The translations under genes and the position numbers were made by a program. A stretch of 64,000 nt of DNA, from assembly GCF_001051235.1 (NCBI RefSeq), contig NZ_CBTJ020000002.1, forward strand, positions 38,144 to 102,143. The letters are read 5' to 3'. The notes below the pieces were generated by a model that worked only from the letters and a program-made list of their open reading frames with translations, ran no database searches and had not been told where the DNA came from. Shown in pieces: positions 48,933-58,501 of the stretch. The stretch comes from Candidatus Competibacter denitrificans Run_A_D11. GTDB lineage: Bacteria > Pseudomonadota > Gammaproteobacteria > Competibacterales > Competibacteraceae. Each line of letters opens with the position of its first letter. Within the stretch, counting starts at the first letter, position 1.

Positions 48933-50450
48933 ATGCCCACGATACCCCACCCTTCCCCACTGATCGGCAATCTGTCGGCGTTGCTCGCCGGCGTGGCCAT
49001 GCCGCTGGCGTTCGCGCCATTCGGCTACTGGCCCCTGGCGATTTTGCTACCTATCATCCTTTTGTGGGTCTGGGATGGCGCAACCCCTGGCCGCGCCGCG
49101 CTGCGGGGTGGGCTATTCGGCATGGGGATGTTCGGATTCGGGATCTATTGGATCTACATCAGCCTGCACGATTACGGTAACGCACCGGCCCCGTTTGCGG
49201 CGCTAGCCACCTCACTGGTCATCATCACGATGGCATTGTATCCAACCGTCGCCGGCTGGCTGCTCAATCGCTGGGGGCCGCCACCAGGCCCAGCGCGCTG
49301 GCTCCTGGTACTCCCCGCCCTGTGGAGCCTGCTGGAATGGGTTAGAAGCTGGTTATTCACCGGCTTTCCGTGGTTAGCGCTGGGTTACAGCCAGATCGAT
49401 TCGCCTCTGGGGCAGCTTGCACCTTATGTCGGCGTGTTCGGTATCAACTGGGCGGTTCTTCTCAGCACTGGTCTGCTATGGACGGTACTGAACAGTGCTA
49501 ACTGGCGAGCGCGCCTGGGTTGGGCGGGGTTACTGGTAGCCTTTTGGGTGGCTGCCTGGGGGCTGGGGATTATCCGCTGGACCGAACCCACCGGCCCTGC
49601 CCTGCGGGTTGCCATCGTCCAGGGCAATATTGGGCAAGAGATTAAGTGGCAGCCTGGCCAACTGGATGACACGCTGGAGCGTTATGTCAGCCTGAGCCTT
49701 TCGGAACATGGCCGTGCCGATGTGATCGTTTGGCCGGAAACCGCTATCCCTACGTTTTACGATGACGTCGTTCCCTTTTTAGACGCGCTGGGCGAAAAAG
49801 CCCGCCAGGATCACGTCGATTACGTGACAGGAATTCCAACCGGGTCATGGGAAAAGCTGATCTTTCACAACAGCGTGGTCAGCGTCGGGCAGACCACTCA
49901 TTTCTACCACAAACGTCGCCTGTTGCCGTTTGGCGAATACTTGCCATTGCGCTGGTTTTTTCAGTTCTTCCGTGACTGGGTGACCATTCCGATGGCCGAT
50001 TTTCTCCCCGGCGACCGCGTACAACCCTTGTTGCGCGCCGGAGGCCAACCCGTGGGCGTTTCGATCTGTTTTGAGGCGGTATTCGGCAGCGAAATCCGTC
50101 TGGCGCTCCCTGAAGCCACTTGGCTGATTAACGTCAGCAACGATGCCTGGTTCAAGGATTCCACCGCCCCCCATCAGCATTTGCAGATTGCCCAGATGCG
50201 TGCCTTGGAAGTAGGCCGTGAGATGGCTCGCGCTACCAATACCGGCGTTTCAGCGCTGATCGACGACCGTGGCCGGATCAAGGCGCGTGGCCCCCAATTT
50301 GAGGCCGTTGTCGTGCGGGGGGAGATACGCCCACACAGCGGTCAAACGCCTTATGCACAATTCGGTGATGCGCCGGTGTTGATCTTAATCACCCTGGCTC
50401 TGGTGATGGGGTTGCTGCTGGCAAGGCGCCCAGCCAAAATTGGGCCATGA
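48933..50450 (+). CDS. lnt: Apolipoprotein N-acyltransferase
   Basis: 505 residues from the ATG at 48933 (a TTG at 48909 extends it by 8). About seven membrane segments start with LSALLAGVAMPLAFAPFGYW. The nitrilase-like domain carries the triad: Glu in VWPETAIPTF, Lys in YHKRRLLPFGEYLP and Cys in GVSICFEAVFG. It adds the third acyl chain to lipoproteins at the periplasmic face. Its end overlaps the following lipoprotein gene by 4 bp (ATGA). Confidence 0.95.
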   Translation: MPTIPHPSPLIGNLSALLAGVAMPLAFAPFGYWPLAILLPIILLWVWDGATPGRAALRGGLFGMGMFGFGIYWIYISLHDYGNAPAPFAALATSLVIITMALYPTVAGWLLNRWGPPPGPARWLLVLPALWSLLEWVRSWLFTGFPWLALGYSQIDSPLGQLAPYVGVFGINWAVLLSTGLLWTVLNSANWRARLGWAGLLVAFWVAAWGLGIIRWTEPTGPALRVAIVQGNIGQEIKWQPGQLDDTLERYVSLSLSEHGRADVIVWPETAIPTFYDDVVPFLDALGEKARQDHVDYVTGIPTGSWEKLIFHNSVVSVGQTTHFYHKRRLLPFGEYLPLRWFFQFFRDWVTIPMADFLPGDRVQPLLRAGGQPVGVSICFEAVFGSEIRLALPEATWLINVSNDAWFKDSTAPHQHLQIAQMRALEVGREMARATNTGVSALIDDRGRIKARGPQFEAVVVRGEIRPHSGQTPYAQFGDAPVLILITLALVMGLLLARRPAKIGP

Positions 50451-51136
50451 CTGAAAACTCCGTACCTCTGACGCCACTCTGGCGAGCGTGGCGCAACAAC
50501 CCTGCGACCTGGCGGTTACGCTCACGCAGCGCCTCGCCCTTTAACTGGTTTCGGGTAACCTTCATAGCAGGCGTCTTGCTGGCTACAGTGTCCTGTGTGA
50601 CCGAGCCACCGCGTAACGTGAACAACGCCTGCGCGATCTTTGCCGAATACCGCGACTGGTTCACCCACAGCAACGCCGCCAGCCGTCGCTGGAACGTGCC
50701 CCTACCGGTCCTGTTGGCCATCATGCACCAGGAATCAGCGTTCCGGGCCGATGCCAAACCTTCACGGCGGTGGTATTTAGGGTTTATCCCCGGCCCGCGC
50801 CCGTCTTCCGCCAGTGGCTACAGCCAGGCCTTGGACGGGACTTGGGAACGCTATCGGATAGCGACCGGCAATCGGGGCGCCGACCGCGACGAATTCGCTG
50901 ATGCGGTCGATTTTATGGGCTGGTATATCGATCAAACCGCGCGCCAGAACCGGATTGCACGCCACGACGCTTATAACCAGTATCTCGCCTATCACGAAGG
51001 CCAAGATGGCTTTGCCAAAGGCAGCTATCGCAGTAAAACATGGCTGATGGAGCGCGCGCACCGAGTGCGCCAGCAGGCCGAACGCTATCGCAGCCAGTTA
51101 ACCCGCTGTTACCCGCAAGCCGTTACCATCCTATAA
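50447..51136 (+). CDS. Lipoprotein with SLT-like transglycosylase domain
   Basis: 229 residues. An unusually long basic N-terminus (about 40 residues) precedes the hydrophobic segment and lipobox (FIAGVLLATVSC). The SLT-like domain has the catalytic-type Glu in AIMHQESAFRADAKP, then SASGYSQALDGTWERY and YLAYHEGQDGFAKGSY. It is translationally coupled to lnt, whose product would acylate it. Probably an outer-membrane-anchored peptidoglycan hydrolase; the exact subfamily is uncertain. Confidence 0.83.
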   Translation: MTENSVPLTPLWRAWRNNPATWRLRSRSASPFNWFRVTFIAGVLLATVSCVTEPPRNVNNACAIFAEYRDWFTHSNAASRRWNVPLPVLLAIMHQESAFRADAKPSRRWYLGFIPGPRPSSASGYSQALDGTWERYRIATGNRGADRDEFADAVDFMGWYIDQTARQNRIARHDAYNQYLAYHEGQDGFAKGSYRSKTWLMERAHRVRQQAERYRSQLTRCYPQAVTIL

Positions 51137-51198
51137 CCTGCTGGATATAAAACCAATTTTACCTGGTTCATATCTCAGAAGTCCAAAGCGAGCAGGCA

Positions 51199-51230
51199 TA
51201 AAAAAACCGCCAGCGAATCCGGCTGGCGGT
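51199..51230 (-). terminator. Intrinsic terminator of the zinc-ribbon gene
   Basis: A 9-bp perfect stem (ACCGCCAGC / GCTGGCGGT) with a 7-nt loop. Read on the minus strand it is followed by seven T residues. It lies about 135 bp past the stop of the zinc-ribbon gene. Confidence 0.75.
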
Positions 51231-51365
51231 AAAGTACAGGATATTGAGCTTAAAACACGCTTCGCTGTAGAAACCAGCTCAAGCGGGACTTAGTAAACGC
51301 CAATCCGGCGGCGGGGTAAATCGGGACGATTTCCAACCTAATCAGGGTTTTTACCTAGCCACACA

Positions 51366-51902
51366 TCAGAGGTCTTCGGCCAGGCGCATAAACGAAGTCC
51401 CCTGGCAGATCGGGCATGGACTGATCAGCGTGGGCGCGTAAAAAACCACCTGCTCACCGCAATTCTCACACCGCAAAGTACCTGGCCCAGTTACTTCACC
51501 GCTACGATAGGCCGCCTCTAGGACAGCCTCCGTCAGAGGTTGCTCGAAAGCCGATAGTTCCAAGCGGGATTGATCGACACCGTGTTCGAAAAACTCCAAC
51601 AACCGATCTTCAATCAACTCCAGGTCGAAGCGCATCCACGCGCGCAAATCACGACCCGTAGCCACCACATACTGGCTGGCATCCTCCATATCGCGCTTGA
51701 GATAACCGCCGATCAGCCGGGCTTCCTCACGGGTCAGATCTCCTAAGATCACCGCTTTTTCCGCCGCGTGCTCGATACTGGCGCTCAAGCGCGGAAAAGC
51801 GGCCTTCTCAGCCTTTTCCAATTCGTCCAGATGAAGCTTGACCCGCTCCATCATCTTGCCGTACTGCCGGGCGAACCGATTGCCATACGTGGGTTCGGTC
51901 AT
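51366..51902 (-). CDS. Zinc-ribbon-containing protein (YbeL-like, DUF1451)
   Basis: 178 residues. Helical N-terminal part (ARQYGKMMERVKLHLDELEK, LTREEARLIGGYLKRDM). The C-terminal zinc ribbon has LRCENCGEQVVF and ISPCPICQGTSF. It matches the DUF1451 family, including E. coli YbeL; the function is unknown. A strong GAGGAG lies 8 bp before the ATG. Confidence 0.88.
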   Translation of the reverse strand: MTEPTYGNRFARQYGKMMERVKLHLDELEKAEKAAFPRLSASIEHAAEKAVILGDLTREEARLIGGYLKRDMEDASQYVVATGRDLRAWMRFDLELIEDRLLEFFEHGVDQSRLELSAFEQPLTEAVLEAAYRSGEVTGPGTLRCENCGEQVVFYAPTLISPCPICQGTSFMRLAEDL

Positions 51903-52054
51903 ATCGTGTGCTCCTCGGGTTTACAGTGGCTATTCTAACGGCGATGGTGGGAGACGGTTGCCCCGCTCACGCAAAAATTAGGTATTCTTAAGCGGTATTG
52001 GACAATTCGCCGAGATGCTCGGCGCTCCCCACAACCCGACAAGAGCAGCGCTCC

Positions 52055-52639
52055 GTGGTACCGTGGCCCTTTCAAATCCGGGATATACCTAACCTGATCA
52101 CGAGCCTGCGGATTCTGCTCGTGCCGCCTTTTCTGTGGCTGCTGCTACAAGGCCGCTACGGGGCAGCGCTGTTGCTCTTTACGATAGCGGGCTTTTCCGA
52201 CGCACTTGATGGCTTTCTGGCCAAGCGTTACGGCTGGACCAGTGATTTAGGGGGTATCCTCGACCCCATCGCCGACAAGCTATTACTGGTCGGTGCGATC
52301 CTCGTGCTGGGCTGGCTTGAGGTTCTGCCGCTTTGGCTGGTGGTGCTGGTGATCTTGCGCGATGCGATGATCGTCGCCGGCGCGGTCAGCTATCACCTGA
52401 TGATTGAACGAATCCGGCCCCATCCCTTATTGATCAGCAAATTAAACACGCTGCTGCAACTGGTCCTTGTCTTTGTCGTCATCGCCCATCGCGGGCTGAT
52501 GCCTCTGCCCGACTGGCTACCAACAGGGTTGCTCTACCTGACGGCAATAACCACCATCTGGAGCGGGCTGGCCTATGTATGGCGCTGGGGCCGGTCGGCG
52601 TGGCACACCGCGCAAGGTCTTTCCCCACCCACTGAGTGA
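52055..52639 (+). CDS. pgsA: CDP-alcohol phosphatidyltransferase (PgsA-like)
   Basis: 194 residues from the GTG at 52055, just ahead of the family start (IPNLITSLRILLVP); a TTG at 51998 would add 19 residues. The signature D-x2-DG-x2-A(K)R-x8-G-x3-D-x3-D is visible in SDALDGFLAKRYGWTSDLGG followed by ILDPIADK. Several membrane helices. It would make phosphatidylglycerophosphate or a related lipid. The pgsA symbol is tentative; this divergent type is often a second paralogue. Confidence 0.83.
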   Translation: MVPWPFQIRDIPNLITSLRILLVPPFLWLLLQGRYGAALLLFTIAGFSDALDGFLAKRYGWTSDLGGILDPIADKLLLVGAILVLGWLEVLPLWLVVLVILRDAMIVAGAVSYHLMIERIRPHPLLISKLNTLLQLVLVFVVIAHRGLMPLPDWLPTGLLYLTAITTIWSGLAYVWRWGRSAWHTAQGLSPPTE

Positions 52640-52653
52640 TCTTGAGTCCGCCT

Positions 52654-53865
52654 TCAGCTTTTCAAGAGTTCGCAGGAGATCCGGTAAGCTTCCGCCAAAG
52701 CGGTCATATACGCATCGTTGATTTGATTCATCTCCAATCCCAGCGTATCCAGCCCTTCCCAATCGCAACGCTCATAAGCCAGAGTGCAGGCCAAAATGCG
52801 CCCCAGCGGCCCCTCGTGGCGCAATAACGCCTCATTGATGTCTTCATCCAGAGGCAGTGTCGCCAAAACATTGGCCATCGGCGCCTGGGTCATGGCATCC
52901 AGTACCGAGAGCAATCCGACCGTATACCCGCTTTCCTTTTGCTTGATACCCATGGCGGCTGCCAGCAACTCGCACATCTTGGCCCGTTCCAACGCAATGG
53001 TGATTAAATCGCTGCGGTGATTATCGATGTTGGCCAGTGAGACCAAGGTCGCCCAAGCCCGGACATTGCGGGTACCCAACAGCACGATGGCCCGCTGGAT
53101 TGAGTCGATGCGGTGGGGCAAATTGAAATAGGCCGAATTGATGTAACGGAGCAATTTGTAGCTCAACGACACATCCTGCCGGATCAACGCCTCAATAGCT
53201 TCCAGATCGATATCGGGCTGATAGAGCTTGCTGACCAATTGCAAGACCGAGAGCTGATTGGCGCGCACGCCATGAAACTTGAGCACCTTGGGCTGAGAGA
53301 AGTGATAGCCCTGGAAATAATCAAACCCCAGCGCTTGGCAAAACTCCTGAACTTCCTGCGTCTCAATGCGCTCTGCCATCAAAACAATTGAGCGTTGGCG
53401 CAACAGCTCCACCATGCGTTGTACCTCGTCTTGCGGAGTGACCAGCATATCGATTTTGACGTAATCGACGATGGTCAACAGCGCCTGATTCGCCTCATCG
53501 TCACGATAATCATCAAGCACGAAACGGTAGCCCCGCTCGTGCAACTGTTGCAACACTTCCAGTAGTTGCTGATCCACCACCAAGCTACCGGCCACTTCGA
53601 AAACCAGTTGTGGCGAGGCAAACATTTCCAGATAACCGCTGACCACAAAATCGCGTGCGACATTGATGAACGCTTTATGCGACCCAACGACCTGTTCGAG
53701 ACCCAATTCACCGACGGTGTTAAGAACAACTTGCGAAGTCGCAATTTCGGCGTCGAGAAAATCGGCGGAGTCGGCATCGGCCGCCTGTCGATAAAACAGC
53801 TCGTAGCCCGCTATTTCTAAGTCACGATTGTAGATCGGCTGGCGGGCAAAATAGATTTCCGTCAT
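52654..53865 (-). CDS. EAL-HDOD signalling protein, degenerate EAL
   Basis: 403 residues, YuxH/CdgJ-type. The N-terminal EAL-like domain starts IYFARQPIYNRDLEIAGYEL, where the catalytic EAL motif is replaced by YEL (residues 21-23). The rest of the barrel (FVLDDYRDDEANQALL, YVKIDML) keeps the fold but not a full set of metal ligands. The C-terminal HDOD domain spans about residues 195-390 (SLSYKLLRYINSAYFNLPHR). It probably acts as a non-catalytic regulator of motility or c-di-GMP-linked pathways. GAGGT precedes the ATG. Confidence 0.9.
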   Translation of the reverse strand: MTEIYFARQPIYNRDLEIAGYELFYRQAADADSADFLDAEIATSQVVLNTVGELGLEQVVGSHKAFINVARDFVVSGYLEMFASPQLVFEVAGSLVVDQQLLEVLQQLHERGYRFVLDDYRDDEANQALLTIVDYVKIDMLVTPQDEVQRMVELLRQRSIVLMAERIETQEVQEFCQALGFDYFQGYHFSQPKVLKFHGVRANQLSVLQLVSKLYQPDIDLEAIEALIRQDVSLSYKLLRYINSAYFNLPHRIDSIQRAIVLLGTRNVRAWATLVSLANIDNHRSDLITIALERAKMCELLAAAMGIKQKESGYTVGLLSVLDAMTQAPMANVLATLPLDEDINEALLRHEGPLGRILACTLAYERCDWEGLDTLGLEMNQINDAYMTALAEAYRISCELLKS

Positions 53866-54114
53866 GAACGTACCTCATCGGAACGGCGCTGATTGTGTGA
53901 ATTGTAACGGAAAGTCGCTCACGACCAAGATCGCCAGCGGAATCACCCGGCTGAAGCCTGCGCAGCGAGCGCGATCAGGCTTGCGAGCGCCTCATAATGG
54001 CAAGGTCCGCACCGTTCAGTTAGCTTGAATAGTGTACTATGCGCTCACCCAATTTACGCAGCGCTTACCAAGTTTCACCCGAAAACTGCCCACGTCCAAC
54101 CTTGAGGACAGCTC

Positions 54115-55170
54115 ATGCTTCGCAAGTCCCGAACGCGCTTCTGGCTCATTGTCGGTGCGCTCTTTCTGGGTACGCTTTACCTGCTGGCGCCTGTACTGAC
54201 ACCGTTTCTATTTGCGGCACTGTTAGCCTATTTGGGAGATCCGCTGATCGACCGGCTGACAGCGCGTGGCATGTCCCGATCCTGGGCGGTGGCATTGGTA
54301 TTCGGCGCCTTGCTGTTGGGTTTACTGCTGCTGTTATTGTTGCTGATTCCGCTATCAGCGCACCAGTTCAAGGGGCTGATGCAGCGCCTGCCCGGTTACA
54401 TCGACTGGTTTCAATTGCACACCCTGCCTTGGTTGCAACACACGCTGGGCATTGACCCGGCGATGTTCGACTTGAGCCGCTTGCGTACCCAAATCATGGC
54501 CTACGCGCAGGAACTGGGGGACTTGGCGGGTGGACTGCTGCAATCGTTCCGGGCATCATCCGCCGCCCTGTTCAGTTGGCTGGCCAACCTGGTCCTGGTG
54601 CCGGTTGTGACATTTTATTTGCTGCGCGATTGGGACATTCTGGTCGCCAAAATCCACGGGTTGCTACCGCGACAAATCGAGCCGACGGTCGCGGCATTGG
54701 CACGGGAATCCGATGAGGTGATCGGCGCCTTTCTGCGCGGACAGCTCATCGTGATGAGCGCGCTCGGGGTTATTTATTCGATGGGGTTGGCTGCCATCGG
54801 CTTGGAATTCTCGTTGCTGATCGGTCTGTTGGCTGGGCTGGTTAGCTTCGTGCCCTACTTGGGTTTGATCGTCGGCATCGCTGTAGCGAGCACCGCAGCG
54901 GTTTTACAATCGCAGAGTTTTCTCAATATCATTCCCGTTTTGATCGTCTTTGGTGTTGGCCAATTGATCAGCGATTTCTTTCTGACACCCAAATTGGTCG
55001 GCGACCGCATCGGCCTGCATCCGGTGGTCGTTCTGTTTGCGGTGCTAGCGGGTGGGCATTTATTCGGCTTCTTCGGCATCCTGCTCGCCTTGCCAGCAGC
55101 GGCAGTGATTGCGGTCATCTTGCGTCACGCTCATGATGAGTACCTGCAAAGTACTTTCTACCAGCGCTAA
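54115..55170 (+). CDS. AI-2E family transporter (PerM-like permease)
   Basis: 351 residues, about eight membrane segments (FWLIVGALFLGTLYLLAPVL; ALVFGALLLGLLLLLLLLIP). The family blocks VPVVTFYLLRDWD, SDEVIGAFLRGQLIVMSAL, GLVSFVPYLGLIVGI and LTPKLVGDRIGLHPVVVLFA are present. The substrate is unknown; members have been linked to AI-2 or Na+/H+ transport. GAGG lies 9 bp before the ATG. The gap 53866-54114 holds nothing supported. Confidence 0.9.
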   Translation: MLRKSRTRFWLIVGALFLGTLYLLAPVLTPFLFAALLAYLGDPLIDRLTARGMSRSWAVALVFGALLLGLLLLLLLLIPLSAHQFKGLMQRLPGYIDWFQLHTLPWLQHTLGIDPAMFDLSRLRTQIMAYAQELGDLAGGLLQSFRASSAALFSWLANLVLVPVVTFYLLRDWDILVAKIHGLLPRQIEPTVAALARESDEVIGAFLRGQLIVMSALGVIYSMGLAAIGLEFSLLIGLLAGLVSFVPYLGLIVGIAVASTAAVLQSQSFLNIIPVLIVFGVGQLISDFFLTPKLVGDRIGLHPVVVLFAVLAGGHLFGFFGILLALPAAAVIAVILRHAHDEYLQSTFYQR

Positions 55171-55212
55171 AACCGCGTGACCTTTCGTGACGGTAACCGC
55201 CATCGAATCTAC

Positions 55213-56217
55213 ATGCTCCGTTTGATCTGGTGTCTCTTACTGCTTTGCGGATTACCGCTCAGTGCGTGCGGTTCACGAGCCTTTGAGGCGACCCCGTTCA
55301 CTTTGCATTCCTCGATTGGCCCCGGTGATCGCCATCAGGGCGTTCGGCTACTGGGCGCCTTGCGGTTCAACCGCGCTGATATCGATGACTTGCCACTTTG
55401 TGGCTTATCCGGACTGGCTTGGGATGAAGATGCGGGCTTGTTGTACGCCCTTTCCGATCAAGGCACGTTATTTCATTTGCAGCCAACGTTCGATGAGCAA
55501 GGGTATCTGGTCGGCGCACGCTCGATAGCGGGATATGCCCTGCGTGATACCGCAGGCAAGCCGGTGCGCTATCTGTTCAGCGACTCTGAAGGTTTGGCGA
55601 TCCGTAACGGTGCCAATCACATCATGGATGATACCGAGTTGCTCATCTCCTTCGAGATGAAACCGCGCATCGTCCGTTACAGCCCTACTGGCCAATGGCG
55701 GGGCGAAATACCGCTGCCGGACACGTTGCGAAACCCTTACAACTACCGTAACGGTAACGAGTCTTTGGAAGCGGTAACCATCGATCAGCGCTGGGGAATC
55801 ATAACGGGTTCCGAAGTACCTTTGCGCAATGATCCACCGAAGAAATTGATCCGCATCTTCGCCACCGATGGCCGCTTTTGGCTGTATCCGCTGGGCCAGG
55901 CACCCGGCAGTGCCCTGGTCGCCATGGACGCATTACCAAATGGGGAATTGCTGACGCTGGAGCGCGCGTTTGTATCGCCTCTGCAACCCTTCTCCATTAG
56001 CCTGCGGCGCACTGTGTTGCCGAACCCACAAAAAACCGTACCCCTGTCGGTCAGCGACGTGGCCATTTTCAAAAGCGATCAAGGATGGCACTTGGATAAT
56101 TTTGAAGGGCTGACCCGCTATCGAGGTGCTCGCTTCTTTATGGTCAGCGATGATAATTGCAGCCTTGTGCAAACAACCCTGCTGGTCTATTTCGAATTGC
56201 TGAATCAGACACCCTGA
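55213..56217 (+). CDS. Lipoprotein of the esterase-like phytase family
   Basis: 334 residues from the ATG at 55213 (a GTG at 55177 adds 12). A signal peptide with lipobox LPLSAC marks a lipoprotein. The body is a beta-propeller-like phytase-type domain: [50 protein letters not shown] and [20 protein letters not shown]. This is the esterase-like activity of phytase family; no activity is established here. Follows the AI-2E gene by 42 bp. Confidence 0.85.
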   Translation: MLRLIWCLLLLCGLPLSACGSRAFEATPFTLHSSIGPGDRHQGVRLLGALRFNRADIDDLPLCGLSGLAWDEDAGLLYALSDQGTLFHLQPTFDEQGYLVGARSIAGYALRDTAGKPVRYLFSDSEGLAIRNGANHIMDDTELLISFEMKPRIVRYSPTGQWRGEIPLPDTLRNPYNYRNGNESLEAVTIDQRWGIITGSEVPLRNDPPKKLIRIFATDGRFWLYPLGQAPGSALVAMDALPNGELLTLERAFVSPLQPFSISLRRTVLPNPQKTVPLSVSDVAIFKSDQGWHLDNFEGLTRYRGARFFMVSDDNCSLVQTTLLVYFELLNQTP

Positions 56218-56264
56218 CTGAGCACCCGATCAAGCACTATAAACTGCTGCAAAACCCAAAGCGG

Positions 56265-56298
56265 TTGACAAGGATACAGGCAGCATTCAATATGCTGC
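56265..56298 (+). promoter_or_regulatory. Candidate phaA promoter with palindromic operator
   Basis: A perfect -35 TTGACA (56265-56270) is followed after 17 bp by CAATAT (weak -10). A palindrome GCAGCAT-TCAAT-ATGCTGC (56280-56298) covers the -10 position. TGC-rich sites are known for PhaR-type repressors in other bacteria; binding here is inference. The mRNA leader would be about 170 nt. Confidence 0.4.
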
Positions 56299-56471
56299 AC
56301 TTAAAAAACCCAGTCTTGCCGCCGTTTTCCGGGTTAGAGCTTGACAGCATCGTAAGGATTTTTGCGCGGTTGCTTTTTGCCCATCGCAATCGCTACCCAA
56401 CAATTGCCATTAAGCCGTTTGTCCGCGAAACACTGCGGTATCAAAATAATAAGCTATCCGGAGGTTACCCG

Positions 56472-57653
56472 ATGGAAGAAGTCGTCATTGCCGCCGCCGC
56501 CCGAACCGCCATCGGCAATTTCATGGGTTCTCTGTCAACCATCCCAGCAAATACTCTAGGCGCCAAGGTCATTGAAGCGTTACTAGGCCAAACCGGGGTT
56601 AAGCCGGAACACATTGATGAAGTGATCCTGGGCCAAGTGCTCACCGCCGGTACGGGCCAGAATCCCGCGCGCACGGCTGCACTGAATGCCGGTTTGCCCA
56701 TTGAGGTTCCCTGCCTAAACATCAACAAAGTCTGTGGCAGCGGGCTTAAAGCGGTTCATCTCGCCTATCAGTCCATCCGTGACGGTGATAACCGAATCGT
56801 CATTGCCGGTGGTCAGGAAAACATGAGCCTGTCGCCGCACCTGCTGATTCATTCGCGGCGCGGCACCACCATGGGTGATGCCCGGTTGGTAGACTCCATG
56901 CTCAGTGAAGGGCTGCATTGCGCCATCAATCACTACCACATGGGCATCACCGCCGAGAACATTGCCGCCCAATGGACTATTTCTCGTGAAGAGCAGGATG
57001 CTTTCGCAGCAGCTTCCCAGGAAAAAGCCGTGGCCGCCATTAACGCCGGCCGGTTCAAGAACGAAATCGTCCCGATCAAGATTCCGCAGCGCAAAGGCGA
57101 TCCGCTGGTGTTCGACACCGACGAATTTCCCCGCGCTGGCACGACGGCCGCTGCGTTGGGCAAGTTGCGACCGGCGTTCAAGCAGGATGGTACGATCACC
57201 GCTGGCAATGCGTCCGGCATCAATGACGGCGCTGCCGCCGTGTTGGTCATGACGGCCAGCGCGGCGCGGGATTATGGCCTGGAGCCACTGGCACGCATCG
57301 TCGCCTATGCCAAGGCCGGCGTCGATCCGAAGATCATGGGTACCGGTCCGATCCCCGCTTCCCGCGCCTGTTTACGAAAAGCCGGCTGGAGCGCCGACCA
57401 ACTGGATCTCGTGGAATCCAACGAAGCGTTCGCCGCACAGGCGATCTCCGTTAACCGCGAAATGGGCTGGGACGCCAGCAAAGTGAATGTCAACGGCGGC
57501 GCCATAGCACTGGGCCATCCGATCGGCGCTTCTGGCTGCCGCATCCTGGTTTCCTTGCTGCACGAAATGGTGCGCCGTGACGCCAAAAAGGGTCTTGCGA
57601 CCCTGTGCATCGGCGGCGGCCAGGGCGTCGCCTTGGCTGTCGAACGCAGTTAG
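56472..57653 (+). CDS. phaA: Acetyl-CoA acetyltransferase (beta-ketothiolase)
   Basis: 393 residues from the ATG at 56472, which has GGAGG 8 bp upstream; the frame is open 105 codons further but that part is noncoding leader. Cys88 ([14 protein letters not shown]) is the acylated residue; [15 protein letters not shown] and [11 protein letters not shown] hold the catalytic His and second Cys. It condenses two acetyl-CoA to acetoacetyl-CoA, the first step of PHB synthesis. phaB follows after 34 bp. Confidence 0.95.
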   Translation: MEEVVIAAAARTAIGNFMGSLSTIPANTLGAKVIEALLGQTGVKPEHIDEVILGQVLTAGTGQNPARTAALNAGLPIEVPCLNINKVCGSGLKAVHLAYQSIRDGDNRIVIAGGQENMSLSPHLLIHSRRGTTMGDARLVDSMLSEGLHCAINHYHMGITAENIAAQWTISREEQDAFAAASQEKAVAAINAGRFKNEIVPIKIPQRKGDPLVFDTDEFPRAGTTAAALGKLRPAFKQDGTITAGNASGINDGAAAVLVMTASAARDYGLEPLARIVAYAKAGVDPKIMGTGPIPASRACLRKAGWSADQLDLVESNEAFAAQAISVNREMGWDASKVNVNGGAIALGHPIGASGCRILVSLLHEMVRRDAKKGLATLCIGGGQGVALAVERS

Positions 57654-57687
57654 TTGATATCTAAACGATCATTGAGGAGGAATTTTA

Positions 57688-58434
57688 ATGTCTCGAATTG
57701 CAGTCGTTACCGGCGCTATTGGTGGGTTGGGCACAGCGATGATCCAGGCTTTGGCTGCCGCCGGTCGGCGCCCCGTTGCAATCGATTACACGGGCCTGAA
57801 ACCAGAAGCCGTTGACAAGTGGAAAGCCGACCGCAAAGCGGAAGGTATTGACGTACCGGTCTACTTAGCCGATGTCTCCAACTTTGAATCTTGCGCCGAA
57901 GTCTGTAAGAAAATCGAAGCAGAAGTCGGTGCCATCGAGATCTTGGTCAACAATGCCGGTATTACCCGTGACGCTATGTTCCATCGGATGACCCCAGAGC
58001 AATGGGATCAGGTCATCAAGACCAACCTGTACAGCGTCTTTAACATGTGTAAGCAAGTTTATGAAGGGATGACGTCGCGGGGTTGGGGTCGTATCGTCAA
58101 TATCTCGTCAGTCAATGGCTTGCGTGGTCAGGCTGGCCAGACGAACTACTCCGCCACCAAATCCGGTATCTATGGATTCAACAAAGCGCTGGCGCAGGAA
58201 TGCGTCAAGAAGGGTGTGACGGTCAACTCCATTTCCCCGGGTTACATGGGTACCGAAATGGTGCGGGCCATCAAGCCGGACGTGTTGGAGAAAGTCATTG
58301 CCGGTATCCCGGCCGGGCGTCTGGGTGAGCCTTCCGAAATTGCCCGTACCGTTGTGTTTCTAAGCGCTGATGATGCCGGTTACATCACCGGTGAAGACAT
58401 CACAGTCAACGGCGGTCTTTACTACCACAGTTAA
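57688..58434 (+). CDS. phaB: Acetoacetyl-CoA reductase
   Basis: 248 residues of the SDR fold. The nucleotide-binding motif is VTGAIGGLGTAM, the active site NISSVNGLRGQAGQTNYSAT then K, with LVNNAGITRDAMFHRM and NSISPGYMGTEMV typical of PhaB. NADPH-dependent reduction to (R)-3-hydroxybutyryl-CoA, the PHB monomer. A strong GAGGAGG lies before the ATG. An intrinsic terminator follows. Confidence 0.95.
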   Translation: MSRIAVVTGAIGGLGTAMIQALAAAGRRPVAIDYTGLKPEAVDKWKADRKAEGIDVPVYLADVSNFESCAEVCKKIEAEVGAIEILVNNAGITRDAMFHRMTPEQWDQVIKTNLYSVFNMCKQVYEGMTSRGWGRIVNISSVNGLRGQAGQTNYSATKSGIYGFNKALAQECVKKGVTVNSISPGYMGTEMVRAIKPDVLEKVIAGIPAGRLGEPSEIARTVVFLSADDAGYITGEDITVNGGLYYHS

Positions 58435-58451
58435 TTACTAAACTTTGCGCC

Positions 58452-58487
58452 GCGACGTCGCCTAACCGGCGGCGTCGCCGTTTTTTT
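58452..58487 (+). terminator. Intrinsic terminator after phaB
   Basis: An 11-bp stem (GCGACGTCGCC / GGCGGCGTCGC, one G-U pair) with a 5-nt loop is followed by CG and seven T residues. phaR starts only 15 bp later, so it needs its own promoter or read-through. Confidence 0.85.
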
Positions 58488-58501
58488 GCACTCGGTCTGT
58501 C

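Noticed and set aside
56157..56471. N-terminal extension of the phaA frame by 105 codons
   Set aside because: Overlaps the preceding gene end and the promoter region; thiolase similarity starts at 56472, which has a GGAGG site.
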